DNA of 64,000 nt, from contig CAYJFY010000001.1 of the NCBI GenBank assembly GCA_964369755.1, forward strand, positions 91,872 through 155,871, read 5' to 3'. The translations under genes and the position numbers were made by a program. This document shows, one piece after another, positions 1 to 8,091 of the stretch (positions are counted from its first letter, which is position 1; each line of letters opens with the position of its first letter). The notes under the pieces are model-generated. The model had not been told where the DNA came from. It searched no databases and saw only the letters and a program-made list of their open reading frames with translations. Source of the DNA: CAUPWF01 sp964369755. Its GTDB lineage: Bacteria > Bacillota > Clostridia > Lachnospirales > Lachnospiraceae.

Positions 1-162
1 ATCAGCAAAAGTTGGATAATAGTCATCATTCTGTATATTTTGCAACACACTATCTAAACGTCCTAAGTTAAAATGACCATTTGCTCCACCGCCACTTTTC
101 TCTACTGTGAGAGCATGGATTCTTATCGCTTCATCAAGAGTAATATAACTCAAGTCCACCAT
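1..162 (-). CDS. Doc (death-on-curing) family toxin, 5' part only
   Basis: The first 54 codons of a gene that runs off the left edge of the window. The start ATG at 162 follows GGAGCGGGGG and lies 1 nt after the stop of the RhuM-like gene, so the two are co-transcribed. The visible protein starts MVDLSYITLDEAIRIHALTV and continues with EKSGGG and a DLGxLxS-like NLGRLDS stretch, which is the N-terminal pattern of Doc proteins of the Fic/Doc fold. In that family Doc inactivates EF-Tu by phosphorylation. The catalytic HxFxxxNKR motif lies outside the window, so activity cannot be judged. The upstream gene may be its antitoxin or regulator. Confidence 0.75.
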   Translation of the reverse strand, partial: MVDLSYITLDEAIRIHALTVEKSGGGANGHFNLGRLDSVLQNIQNDDYYPTFAD

Positions 163-163
163 A

Positions 164-1192
164 TCACCCCCGCTCCTTTAAACGCTTCAGAACATCTTGA
201 TTTTCCAACATCAATTTTTCAATTTGATTGCCCTCTGCCCCTAAAAATTTCTCATATTCTTCTTTTTCTAGTGGTCTAATATATTCATTCAGTTCTTTAT
301 GGAAGGCATCTCTAAGAGCGAGATCTCTACTTGCCATTTTCGATCTCGCACGGTGAATCAAAGGTTTCCAATGTGGTAATATCTCAAACGCATCAAAAAT
401 CGCATTTGTTTCCCAGTTATTTAATCTTCTCCCCATCATTTCAGACTGCTCTCTTATCATAACAGCAAGTCCACATTCATAGGAAGCAACTAAATCTAAG
501 ACCTCCGAATACAATGTATCCCGAACCTTGTCTTTTTTCTGCAATTTTAAAATTTCCCGATATTCTCGCGATCTTTCTCTAAATATACTCTGATAAATCA
601 TATCGGTATATAAAGCATATTTCATATTACCCATATCCACATAATCTCGTAAAGCATCGGTAAACTCTCTTCTGTAATTCTCTTCTTGAAGATATGCACC
701 GATGAAATCTTTATCTCTCTGATTGATGTACTTTGTTCCACCACCAGTTTTTTGATTTACCAAATCTATTACAATATCTAACATGAGTTTTCGCAAAATC
801 CTTGCATTTTCACTCTCTGAAAGCAGCATTGCAACATTCAAAAATGCTTTAAAATCAAAAATAGCTAACTGCGATGTACGGTTGCTGATGTTCCCGACAT
901 TAATGTCGGGAACATCAAGGTCATATAACTTTTTTAAAAATGCTTTTAACTTTTTCCTTTTTATAATTTCATAACCGTTGCTGATAATCTCATCTGCATT
1001 AGCGCTGACGCACCTTTCAATGGTTCTAACTTCAACATCAAAAAATTCTGCCACCATATTTTTGGTCAGATAAAATTTACCCTCAAAAAATACACAATCA
1101 ATTTTTGATGTTTTTTGAATTTCAGACACAGCAAGTTCGTTATTTAAAATATTTTGTCTATCTACTTGTGAAGTAGTTAAATTTTTCGCCAT
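164..1192 (-). CDS. RhuM-like DNA-binding protein paired with Doc
   Basis: A 342-residue soluble protein resembling RhuM-type (virulence RhuM / Bro-N-like) proteins. The N-terminal part (about residues 35-70) contains GKFYLTKNMVAEFFDVEVRT, a helix-turn-helix-like stretch common to this group, followed by IERCVSANADEI and ISNGYEI. The C-terminal half is helical and charged. A GTG at 1201 overlaps the ribosome binding site, so the ATG at 1192 (AAGGAG 9 nt upstream) is chosen. It precedes a Doc toxin gene by 1 nt, an arrangement typical of toxin-antitoxin or phage-defence modules. Its role as antitoxin or autoregulator is inferred from position; the classical Phd antitoxin is absent. Confidence 0.6.
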   Translation of the reverse strand: MAKNLTTSQVDRQNILNNELAVSEIQKTSKIDCVFFEGKFYLTKNMVAEFFDVEVRTIERCVSANADEIISNGYEIIKRKKLKAFLKKLYDLDVPDINVGNISNRTSQLAIFDFKAFLNVAMLLSESENARILRKLMLDIVIDLVNQKTGGGTKYINQRDKDFIGAYLQEENYRREFTDALRDYVDMGNMKYALYTDMIYQSIFRERSREYREILKLQKKDKVRDTLYSEVLDLVASYECGLAVMIREQSEMMGRRLNNWETNAIFDAFEILPHWKPLIHRARSKMASRDLALRDAFHKELNEYIRPLEKEEYEKFLGAEGNQIEKLMLENQDVLKRLKERG

Positions 1193-1310
1193 AGCTATCA
1201 CTCCTTACTTGAAATGTAACCCAAACTTTCGTTACTTTTCATAGTCTTACTACATGCTCCTGCAAAAAGCAACAAACTTTCTTCTCTATAATACCATATT
1301 TCAAAAGGCA

Positions 1311-1340
1311 TTGACACTACTTCTTTTGATATGTTACAAT
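1311..1340 (+). promoter_or_regulatory. Sigma-A-type promoter for the acyl-CoA synthetase gene
   Basis: TTGACA at 1311-1316 and TACAAT at 1335-1340 are separated by 18 nt. The start codon at 1379 follows after a GAAGGGA ribosome binding site. The rest of the 1193-1378 gap shows nothing else recognisable. Confidence 0.6.
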
Positions 1341-1378
1341 CACTTCAGCAAATAAATGCGTTGAAGGGATAAAGTGCC

Positions 1379-3013
1379 ATGCCAATTACAGATATTTTAA
1401 GACAAAATTGTGAAAAATATGGGAACGAAATCTGTTTAGTAGAAATCAACCCTGAAATTACAGAGAACAAAAGAAACAACTGGAAGGAGTATTCTCTAAT
1501 CGAATCAACCTCATCTAGTTCATATCGACGTGAAATCACATGGAATGTGTTTGATGAAAAGGCGAATCGTTTCGCCAACCTCTTATTAAGCAGAGGAGTA
1601 GAAAAAGGGGATAAGGTTGCGATACTTTTAATGAATTCATTAGAATGGCTACCTATCTATTTTGGAATCCTTAAGATCGGTGCACTCGCTGTTCCACTCA
1701 ATTTCCGCTATGCTCCAGATGAGATTCAATATTGCTTGAAACTAGCTGATGTGCACGTTCTTATCTTCGGAACCGAATTCATTGGACGTATCGAAGAAAT
1801 CTCCGATTCAATCTCAAATAATAGGCTTCTCTTCTTTGTGGGAGAAGAATGTCCTGCATTTGCAGAAAGCTATACACAGCTAACTATGAATTGTTCTAGT
1901 CAATCTCCTAATATTACTATCACGGATGATGATGACGCTGCAATTTATTTTTCATCAGGAACGACAGGATTCCCAAAGGCAATCCTTCATAAACACACCA
2001 GCTTAATGCATGCCTGCTATGTTGAGCAAGCACATCACCACCAAACACACGAAGATATCTTCCTCTGCATTCCGCCACTCTATCATACGGGTGCAAAAAT
2101 GCACTGGTTTGGTAGCTTTCTAGTCGGCGGAAAAGGTATTTTATTAAAAGGCACACGACCAAAAGCAGTTATGGATGCCGTTTCTGAAGAAAAATGTACC
2201 ATTGTTTGGTTATTAGTTCCATGGGCACAAGACATCCTAGATGCCCTAGACCGTGGAGATATCTCAGCAAAAGATTACGAACTCTCACAATGGCGATTGA
2301 TGCATATTGGTGCGCAACCTGTTCCACCTAGTCTGATTCGTCGCTGGCAAGAGCACTTCCCAACACACGAATACGATACAAACTACGGTTTAAGCGAATC
2401 CATTGGACCTGGAGCCGTTCACCTCGGAATTGAAAATACCCATAAAATCGGTGCCATCGGAAAAGCGGGATATGGTTGGGAGTTGAACATCGTAGATGAA
2501 AACGGTACACCTGTACCAAAAGGAGACATCGGCGAACTTATCATAAAAGGACCTGGTCTTATGACCTGTTACTACAAAAACAGGAAAGCGACAGAAGAAG
2601 TCTTAAAAGGCGGTTGGTTATACACTGGAGATATGGCAAAAGAAGATGAAGACGGTTTCGTCTACCTAGTAGATCGTAAAAAAGATGTCATCATCAGCGG
2701 GGGCGAAAACCTCTATCCTGTCCAAATCGAAGATTTCATACGTAAACATGAATGCGTCAAAGACGTAGCCGTAATCGGCCTACCTCACAAGCGCTTAGGC
2801 GAAGCCGCAACTGCAATCGTAGAAATCAAGGAAGACTACATCGTACTTCCTGAAGAACTAGAAGCATACTGCCAAGGACTTCCTCGCTACAAGCGACCAC
2901 ATAAGTTCATCTTCGCAGATGTGCCTAGAAATCCAACAGGAAAAATAGAAAAGCCAAAACTACGCGAACTCTACTGCGGTGAAAAACTAGTAGAATCTCA
3001 AAGTCGGGGATAA
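1379..3013 (+). CDS. AMP-forming acyl-CoA synthetase / ligase (ANL family)
   Basis: A 544-residue adenylate-forming enzyme that would activate a carboxylic acid as acyl-AMP and transfer it to CoA. Full set of family motifs: P-loop-like SSGTTGFPKA near residue 192, YGLSES in the middle, YTGDMAKEDEDGFVYLVDR with DRKKDVIISGGENLYP (hinge region), and NPTGKIEK near the C terminus with the catalytic Lys. Length is normal for the FadD/CaiC-like group. No signal peptide or membrane segment. Substrate (fatty, aromatic or carnitine-like acid) cannot be read from sequence. Transcribed alone from its own promoter, convergent with the B2 gene; the two 3' ends share a palindrome at 3020-3054. Confidence 0.9.
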   Translation: MPITDILRQNCEKYGNEICLVEINPEITENKRNNWKEYSLIESTSSSSYRREITWNVFDEKANRFANLLLSRGVEKGDKVAILLMNSLEWLPIYFGILKIGALAVPLNFRYAPDEIQYCLKLADVHVLIFGTEFIGRIEEISDSISNNRLLFFVGEECPAFAESYTQLTMNCSSQSPNITITDDDDAAIYFSSGTTGFPKAILHKHTSLMHACYVEQAHHHQTHEDIFLCIPPLYHTGAKMHWFGSFLVGGKGILLKGTRPKAVMDAVSEEKCTIVWLLVPWAQDILDALDRGDISAKDYELSQWRLMHIGAQPVPPSLIRRWQEHFPTHEYDTNYGLSESIGPGAVHLGIENTHKIGAIGKAGYGWELNIVDENGTPVPKGDIGELIIKGPGLMTCYYKNRKATEEVLKGGWLYTGDMAKEDEDGFVYLVDRKKDVIISGGENLYPVQIEDFIRKHECVKDVAVIGLPHKRLGEAATAIVEIKEDYIVLPEELEAYCQGLPRYKRPHKFIFADVPRNPTGKIEKPKLRELYCGEKLVESQSRG

Positions 3014-3019
3014 TTCATC

Positions 3020-3054
3020 GGGGACGAGGGTAAATGTCATTTACCCCCGTCCCC
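3020..3054. repeat. REP-like palindrome, copy 1
   Basis: Inverted repeat with 17-nt arms (3020-3036 and 3038-3054) around a 1-nt centre and one mismatch. The ends read GGGGACGAGGG and CCCCCGTCCCC. A related element sits at 38569-38611. The right arm carries the stop codon and last residues of the B2 gene. No T-run follows on either side, so it is more a repeat element than a clean terminator, though it could stall transcription of the two converging genes. Confidence 0.65.
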
Positions 3055-3508
3055 AAACGAACTTCGCAACAATTGCATATTCTGCACCATTGCCACCACA
3101 AATATAATTTTCGCCGCATCGCACCCACGCATGCGCTATAGCACTATTATCTTTTGGATCTCGTCCTACTCCTAAGTACAAAGTAGAAGGAATCCCATAA
3201 AATTTCAGTAATCTTTGAGCCGCCATCGCCTGAACTAAACACTTACTCTCCCAAGGTACGTTTACAGAAATTCTCGCAACCTTATCAGCAACAAAATACA
3301 TATCTTTTTTTTGCTTCGTATTATACTCAACAGTCAACTCGGATTCTCCCGGCACACCCAAAAATTTATGCAAGCTATTTCCAGCATAGCGCTTGATTCG
3401 CACTTTTGCAATTGCCATATGAAATATAGTCATAATCGTCAGATAACGCCTTTTTGTTTTAAATATAAAATTATAAGATAATCTAATTAATTTCTTCAAT
3501 TTGAACAA
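3041..3508 (-). CDS. Lasso peptide biosynthesis protein B2 (transglutaminase-like leader peptidase)
   Basis: A 155-residue protein of the Transglut_core3 / lasso B2 family. In known lasso pathways B2 is the cysteine protease that removes the leader peptide before cyclisation. Catalytic Cys90 lies in PWESKCLVQAMAAQRLLKF and His126 in AHAWVRCGE; the usual third acidic residue after the His is not obvious (ICGGNG follows). Length is normal. It overlaps the 3' end of the B1 gene by 26 nt, so the pair is translationally coupled. The last four residues (WGRG) and the stop are encoded by the REP-like palindrome, suggesting the native C terminus was trimmed or replaced. The matching precursor, cyclase and exporter lie more than 20 kb away. 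Confidence 0.87.
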   Translation of the reverse strand: MFKLKKLIRLSYNFIFKTKRRYLTIMTIFHMAIAKVRIKRYAGNSLHKFLGVPGESELTVEYNTKQKKDMYFVADKVARISVNVPWESKCLVQAMAAQRLLKFYGIPSTLYLGVGRDPKDNSAIAHAWVRCGENYICGGNGAEYAIVAKFVWGRG

Positions 3509-3761
3509 ATCCTATCTCTGTTAATTTTTTCAAAAATACTAACACCTCTTCTTCACAAGTTTTTTTATCAACTTCATAAATATCTAATAACTTAGACACA
3601 ACGTCAGAAAATTTTGTTGTATCTTCAAGTTGATCCCAAATATCGTTTGCAGAACCGACCAAAACAAAGTATTTACCTGTTTCAAAATCAATCATAACTT
3701 TTTCACTTGCTAAATCTGTTACATCTGGCTTTTTTGCCATTTTAATTACATAGTCCCTCAT
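3483..3761 (-). CDS. Lasso peptide biosynthesis protein B1 (PqqD-like RiPP recognition element)
   Basis: A 92-residue PqqD-fold protein. In lasso systems B1 binds the precursor leader and delivers it to B2 and C. The pattern ASEKVMIDFETGKYFVL, NDIWDQLED, then a helical region ending VLVFLKKLTEIGFVQI matches a PqqD domain across the full length. The ATG at 3761 is preceded by AAAGGGA about 8 nt upstream; an internal Met at 3740 is less well placed. Followed by the B2 gene with a 26-nt overlap. Preceded by its own candidate promoter at 3837-3865, so B1-B2 can be expressed independently of the polymerase gene upstream. Confidence 0.85.
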   Translation of the reverse strand: MRDYVIKMAKKPDVTDLASEKVMIDFETGKYFVLVGSANDIWDQLEDTTKFSDVVSKLLDIYEVDKKTCEEEVLVFLKKLTEIGFVQIEEIN

Positions 3762-3836
3762 AAATATTCCCTTTCATGAAAACAAACCTCAAAATCAATA
3801 CGTACTCTATAAAAATTCAAAATATATCTCTGGTAA

Positions 3837-3865
3837 ATTCTACCACCCTTTAAAGCAAAAGTCAA
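3837..3865 (-). promoter_or_regulatory. Candidate promoter for the B1-B2 lasso genes
   Basis: On the minus strand TTGACT (3865-3860), a 17-nt spacer, and TAGAAT (3842-3837). It lies between the end of the polymerase gene (3900) and the B1 start (3761), in a 138-nt stretch with no convincing gene. Confidence 0.55.
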
Positions 3866-3899
3866 ATTCACCAGAAGCATCTCATAAAATGAATTATAT

Positions 3900-5075
3900 C
3901 TACTCTGGTGCATTCGTGTCATAATATTTCGATATTGCAATTAAAATAATCGGATATGCTAAAACCACACAGAAATACGGATAGTGCATATTGAAAAAGG
4001 CATTAAAAAGCCATACTAAAACTACGCAAATGATAACAATTACTGGTATTTTATACTTTGTTTTGAAAAAGAATGTATAACTCATAAACATTGCTACGAT
4101 ATATTGTATTGCTCCCCAAATCCCAAATGTACAAATTAATTCTATATAATCATTATGTGCCCAAAGTTCTACAGTTTGAAAAGAAAATTCAATTCCCGAA
4201 CCAAATATCAAATGGATCAAGGGTTCTTCCTTAAGTGCCTCAAAAAGATTATACCATAGTAGCGATCTCCCACTTGTTATTCTAAACCAAAAACTTCCAT
4301 AATTAGAATCATCTAATGTATGCAATATCTTTTCACCTATTGGTGTTAAAAATATTAATACCAATAGCATAATTCCTATTGGTATTATGCTCAAATAGAA
4401 TATTTTCTTCTTTTCAACAATCCAAAACCACTGAATCACAAAAATACATATGCCTAAAATTAAATATGTTCTCGATGACCCTGTTAAAAAAGCATAAAGC
4501 GGAACAACGGAATACACAATAGCCCATTTTTTTCTATACAACACCATCGCTATCATAGAAAGCCCCATTATGTACACTGCTGCTGGTCCAACTCTAAAAA
4601 TTGAACCTACATACGATCCAAAATAGGACTCTCCAGCCTCTTTTATATAATACGAGCTTGGAAGAAAAATTGAAATCCCAACTACGATTGTCCAAAAATT
4701 AAGTATAAACATTACCAATATTTTATATTTATTAAAAAAATTCAAGATGTAGTCTTTAAAGTCCATTGTAAAAAAGGTATACATTATAAAAAACGGATAA
4801 TAAAACAATAAATGCATATAACGCATCGGAAAACTTGTTGCTAATAATGCGAATACAAGGTTAATAAGAAATACCAATATAAATACTATAGTTTTTTTAG
4901 ACAACCCTCTTTGAATTGATGTAAGGACATAAAATCCTATTAAAAGACCAAATAAAGCTCTATTCATCATTTCTGCTTTTACCACCGAAGTGAATACCGG
5001 AAACAATAGTGTGATGGACATGAATAAGTCAATATAATTCATTCTTTTCGGTATTCTTATAATTATATCATTCAT
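3900..5075 (-). CDS. O-antigen ligase / Wzy-type polysaccharide polymerase
   Basis: A 391-residue polytopic membrane protein, nearly all of it hydrophobic helices. The family signature is in the large outer loop near the C terminus: GSGIEF, then WAHNDYIELICTFGIWG, matching the Wzy_C/O-antigen ligase pattern with the conserved HN. It would polymerise flipped lipid-linked repeat units of the exopolysaccharide. A Met at 5126 has no ribosome binding site; the ATG at 5075 follows AAAAGGAG and is preferred. It sits downstream of a terminator at 5148-5184. A weak promoter (TTGTTG, 17 nt, TATAAA) lies between. Family assignment is firm; polymerase rather than ligase is inferred from the EPS context. 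Confidence 0.82.
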   Translation of the reverse strand: MNDIIIRIPKRMNYIDLFMSITLLFPVFTSVVKAEMMNRALFGLLIGFYVLTSIQRGLSKKTIVFILVFLINLVFALLATSFPMRYMHLLFYYPFFIMYTFFTMDFKDYILNFFNKYKILVMFILNFWTIVVGISIFLPSSYYIKEAGESYFGSYVGSIFRVGPAAVYIMGLSMIAMVLYRKKWAIVYSVVPLYAFLTGSSRTYLILGICIFVIQWFWIVEKKKIFYLSIIPIGIMLLVLIFLTPIGEKILHTLDDSNYGSFWFRITSGRSLLWYNLFEALKEEPLIHLIFGSGIEFSFQTVELWAHNDYIELICTFGIWGAIQYIVAMFMSYTFFFKTKYKIPVIVIICVVLVWLFNAFFNMHYPYFCVVLAYPIILIAISKYYDTNAPE

Positions 5076-5147
5076 TTGTCTACTACTCCTTTTAATCCCA
5101 ACAATACTTTTATAATCTAGGCACATCTACTCAACAATTTTTTCAAT

Positions 5148-5184
5148 CAAAAATATAGAGGCAGCATCGTATAGCTACCTCTAT
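5148..5184 (-). terminator. Rho-independent terminator of the beta-helix protein gene
   Basis: Arms ATAGAGGCAGC (5155-5165) and GCTACCTCTAT (5174-5184), 10 of 11 positions paired, followed on the minus strand by ATTTTTG. It lies about 60 nt past the stop codon at 5243. Confidence 0.75.
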
Positions 5185-5242
5185 ACCTATATATTGGCGA
5201 AAATCCATAAAACCACATTAAATATTGTCACTCAATTATTTT

Positions 5243-7969
5243 TTATTTGTTACCTGTTGATTTTTTTCTTACTAAAATCACAGTAATTGTAGCAACAGAT
5301 GCAAGTAACACAATTATTGTAATCAAAATTCCCATATAAAGTGTTTCATTTCCTCCAAATGGACTTGGTGATAACGGAACCTCTGCGCCTTCAATAAGCA
5401 CTGATTCATCATACCAATTCAGATGTAAATCTGATGCTAAACCATGCGTTGCATTGAACTCTGTTTCTGATTTTATAGATTCAGACACATTAATAACAAA
5501 CGGTGTATCCACTGTTTTTACAACTTTAACTTCAGTTTCTGCTGGCACACTCGGTGATTCTTCTGTTACCACTGGTTCCTCTGTTACTGCTGGTTCCTCT
5601 GTTACTGCTGGTTCCTCTGTTACTGCTGGTTCCTCTGTTACTTCTGGCTCCTCTGTTACTTCTGGCTCCTCTGTTACTTCTGGCTCCTCTGTTACTGCTA
5701 GTTCGTCTGTTACTACTGCTTCATCTGTTACTGTTGGTTCCTCTGAATCCGCTGCCTTTGCTGTAATTCCAATAAAATTAATAGGTAACGCATTTTCAGA
5801 TGTTGACTCTCCAGAAACCTCACTTTCCTCTGCTGGAACCACTTCTTCTGTTGTCATAATTGTTGCCTCATAAGGAAGTGTTCCGGTAAAGGAATAGATG
5901 AAATTATTCTTATTAGCACCTGCTGAAGATATGTCATTGCGTAAAAAGTCTATCCCCGTCTTCTCTGTAACCTCTATCTGGTTAAGCAACATCAAATATG
6001 TATTGTCTATAAGCGGCAATGTACTAAGTGTATTGGTGTTGATAACATTATCATTGAAAGTATAATACTCAGAACCTGAATCAACTTTTACTCCAAAAAG
6101 TCTTTGGTACGCGAGTACACTCCCCGCAATATTCATTGTATTTCCAATAACTGATTTCGAATTATAGTTGATATACTTAACACTTCCTGATGTAGTAACT
6201 GTATTACTTGATACTAAAGGTACTTTTGAAAATAATGCACTTATAATATCACCACTAACATCAATATTGTTATTAATTAACTCTATATTTCCTTGAACCA
6301 CAGTACCGACTGGTAATGCAGGATCACTTCCGTCTACATTTATTGTATTTTCCGAAATTTTAAGTGGCATTGAAGTATCGCTCTGTATTGCTTTAAATGC
6401 CAAATCATCACCTTCATAACCTTTGCCGTTTTTTGTATTCACTTCATTTCCTCTAAACGAGAATGCCCCCTCTAAATTGTCAAAGCTTATCCCATTAAGT
6501 GTAGCTTGAATATCAAAAACATTATTATCTATAGTAACATTTTTAGTTGGCTCCGCTGTAGAAGCCGTTCCAATCGAAAGACCAAATACACTCGAAGTAC
6601 GTAAACCATCATACATTACAAAGGTATTATCTGATATGTTCAAATCAGATAGAATCGCTCCTGGCATACCTACTCCAACAATTTCATCATGGCTAATCTT
6701 TTCTGCATAATTATTCGTAAAAGTTAACCCTGTTCCTCCTGCACCATGAATATCTCTCGCCATAAAAGCCAGTCCTTCTAAACCATCATGAGAAATATAC
6801 ATTTCACAATTAGTTATAGTTACATTCTTCCAACCTGAATACAAATCAATATTACCATATACAATATTAGATTCTAAAGCTAAATACTCAGGAGTTTCAA
6901 AAACATTTCCATCATCTTCTTTTGTTAGCAATGGACCTGGTGTTCTAAAAACGCAATTGTTCAAAATTACATTTTCACTACGTAGAACGCCCAGTTGATT
7001 ATTGATTTTCCCTAAATTTTCAGTTTGCAGTGAAAAGAAGTTCAAGGATTCAATTTCAATATTATTAGTTTCATAAATTACAATGGTTCCTACTCCAGAC
7101 GTCTCAGAATTAAAATCATTATCTGTATACAATACGCTTCCGTTTCCATTTATAACTTTATTTGCTGTTTTCATATCAATTTTATCCCTAAAGATAAATT
7201 TTTTATTTTCTGGAAAGTTAATATTAGTTGCTGTTGAATTAAATGCAAGTTGAAGCGAGAGTGTACTATCGATATTCTCTATTTCTTGATAGTTATTGGT
7301 ATCTTCAAATGCTCTTGCTCCAAACTGAACAACATTAACTGTATCCCCTACAACAAGATGCGCTATCAAGCCATTCGACAACTCTATTACAGATTTACCA
7401 TTAATTGTTCCATCATTTTTAATTTCATAATTAGCTGCCCCACCATCATTTTCTACATAAAATCCTGAAGTCGATACTTTGTCTCCTACTGATAAATCTG
7501 CTCCTGTCATTTCAGCAACACTGTCGTAAACTATCTCTGTTGGCTCTGGCTCTGGTGTTGGTTCTGGCTCCGGTGCTACTTCTGGTTCTGGTGTTACTTC
7601 TGGTTCTGGTGTTACTTCTGGTTCTGGTGTTGCTTCTGGCTCTGGTGTTACTTCTGGCTTCGCATTAGAGAATCCAAACAAAGATCCTAACCAAGAGAAA
7701 AAACCACTAACAGAAGGTTTCGAACTTTTCCAAAAAGCCAAAGGAACACTCTCATCCTCAATCGATACAAGCTCTCCTGCTTCATTCTCCTCTAAAAACA
7801 CTATCTCTTCCGAATCATTCTCTTCTACAAACTCTATTTCATCCGCTGCTACATCCTCTACACTCTCCACTTCTGATTCATTCACTTCTGCCGCATATAG
7901 ATTCAGTGGTGAAACAAAAACTGAACATAACATTACAACTGACAATAAAACTGCACTAATTTTCTTCAT
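5243..7969 (-). CDS. Cell-surface pectate-lyase-like parallel beta-helix protein
   Basis: A 908-residue secreted protein. Residues 1-28 form a signal peptide (MKKISAVLLSVVMLCSVFV, cleavage near LYAAE). An acidic stretch and a Pro/Glu repeat (EPEVTP units) follow at about 110-145. From about residue 150 comes a tailspike-like start (SVAEMTGADLSVGDKVST, VNVVQFGARAFEDTNN, LAFNSTATNINFPE), then a long series of N-rich beta-helix coils. A second repeat (VTEEPE/A) near 745-805 leads to a C-terminal membrane helix (about 875-898) and a short basic tail VRKKSTGNK. No LPxTG motif. The fold is common to polysaccharide lyases, hydrolases and epimerases; its place between wzy and wzz genes suggests it modifies or trims the EPS at the cell surface. 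Substrate and catalytic residues are not identifiable. Confidence 0.75.
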   Translation of the reverse strand: MKKISAVLLSVVMLCSVFVSPLNLYAAEVNESEVESVEDVAADEIEFVEENDSEEIVFLEENEAGELVSIEDESVPLAFWKSSKPSVSGFFSWLGSLFGFSNAKPEVTPEPEATPEPEVTPEPEVTPEPEVAPEPEPTPEPEPTEIVYDSVAEMTGADLSVGDKVSTSGFYVENDGGAANYEIKNDGTINGKSVIELSNGLIAHLVVGDTVNVVQFGARAFEDTNNYQEIENIDSTLSLQLAFNSTATNINFPENKKFIFRDKIDMKTANKVINGNGSVLYTDNDFNSETSGVGTIVIYETNNIEIESLNFFSLQTENLGKINNQLGVLRSENVILNNCVFRTPGPLLTKEDDGNVFETPEYLALESNIVYGNIDLYSGWKNVTITNCEMYISHDGLEGLAFMARDIHGAGGTGLTFTNNYAEKISHDEIVGVGMPGAILSDLNISDNTFVMYDGLRTSSVFGLSIGTASTAEPTKNVTIDNNVFDIQATLNGISFDNLEGAFSFRGNEVNTKNGKGYEGDDLAFKAIQSDTSMPLKISENTINVDGSDPALPVGTVVQGNIELINNNIDVSGDIISALFSKVPLVSSNTVTTSGSVKYINYNSKSVIGNTMNIAGSVLAYQRLFGVKVDSGSEYYTFNDNVINTNTLSTLPLIDNTYLMLLNQIEVTEKTGIDFLRNDISSAGANKNNFIYSFTGTLPYEATIMTTEEVVPAEESEVSGESTSENALPINFIGITAKAADSEEPTVTDEAVVTDELAVTEEPEVTEEPEVTEEPEVTEEPAVTEEPAVTEEPAVTEEPVVTEESPSVPAETEVKVVKTVDTPFVINVSESIKSETEFNATHGLASDLHLNWYDESVLIEGAEVPLSPSPFGGNETLYMGILITIIVLLASVATITVILVRKKSTGNK
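5562..5741. repeat. 18-bp tandem repeat, ten units, coding VTEEPA-type hexapeptides
   Basis: Ten consecutive units of the form TCTGTTACTGCTGGTTCC with small changes. On the coding strand they give a Glu/Pro/Thr/Val spacer ahead of the membrane anchor of the beta-helix protein. Such repeats can change in number by slippage and set the distance of the domain from the membrane. Confidence 0.85.
7541..7660. repeat. 18-bp tandem repeat coding EPEVTP units
   Basis: About six imperfect units like TCTGGTTCTGGTGTTACT. They encode the N-terminal Pro/Glu-rich linker of the beta-helix protein. The composition is similar to, but distinct from, the C-terminal repeat at 5562-5741. Confidence 0.75.
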
Positions 7970-8034
7970 AACTAATTATTTCCTTTCTCTACTTATTGTT
8001 TACGTTCATCAATACAAAATTTGATTACAACTAT

Positions 8035-8063
8035 TCTATCATTTCCTGGGAATTTTATCAATA
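8035..8063 (-). promoter_or_regulatory. Candidate promoter for the beta-helix protein gene
   Basis: Minus strand TTGATA (8063-8058), 17-nt spacer, TAGAAT (8040-8035). The gene starts at 7969 behind AAAGGAAA. With the terminator at 5148-5184 this makes the surface protein gene its own transcription unit inside the EPS locus. Confidence 0.6.
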
Positions 8064-8091
8064 TAAATACATTTTTTCAACTCTACTCTCC

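Noticed and set aside
3758..3940. 60-codon frame between the polymerase and B1 genes
   Set aside because: It overlaps the end of the polymerase gene, has no ribosome binding site and contains the candidate B1-B2 promoter and the B1 ribosome binding site. No family resemblance.
5562..5741. Possible CRISPR-like array (18-bp repeats)
   Set aside because: Repeats are directly adjacent without spacers and encode a protein linker in frame.
5554..5766. Leu/Val-rich plus-strand frame that looks like a membrane protein
   Set aside because: Another shadow of the same 18-bp repeats; composition is an artefact of the repeat.
5454..5873. 139-codon plus-strand frame rich in Ser/Val/Thr
   Set aside because: Antisense shadow of the VTEEP repeat in the beta-helix protein gene.
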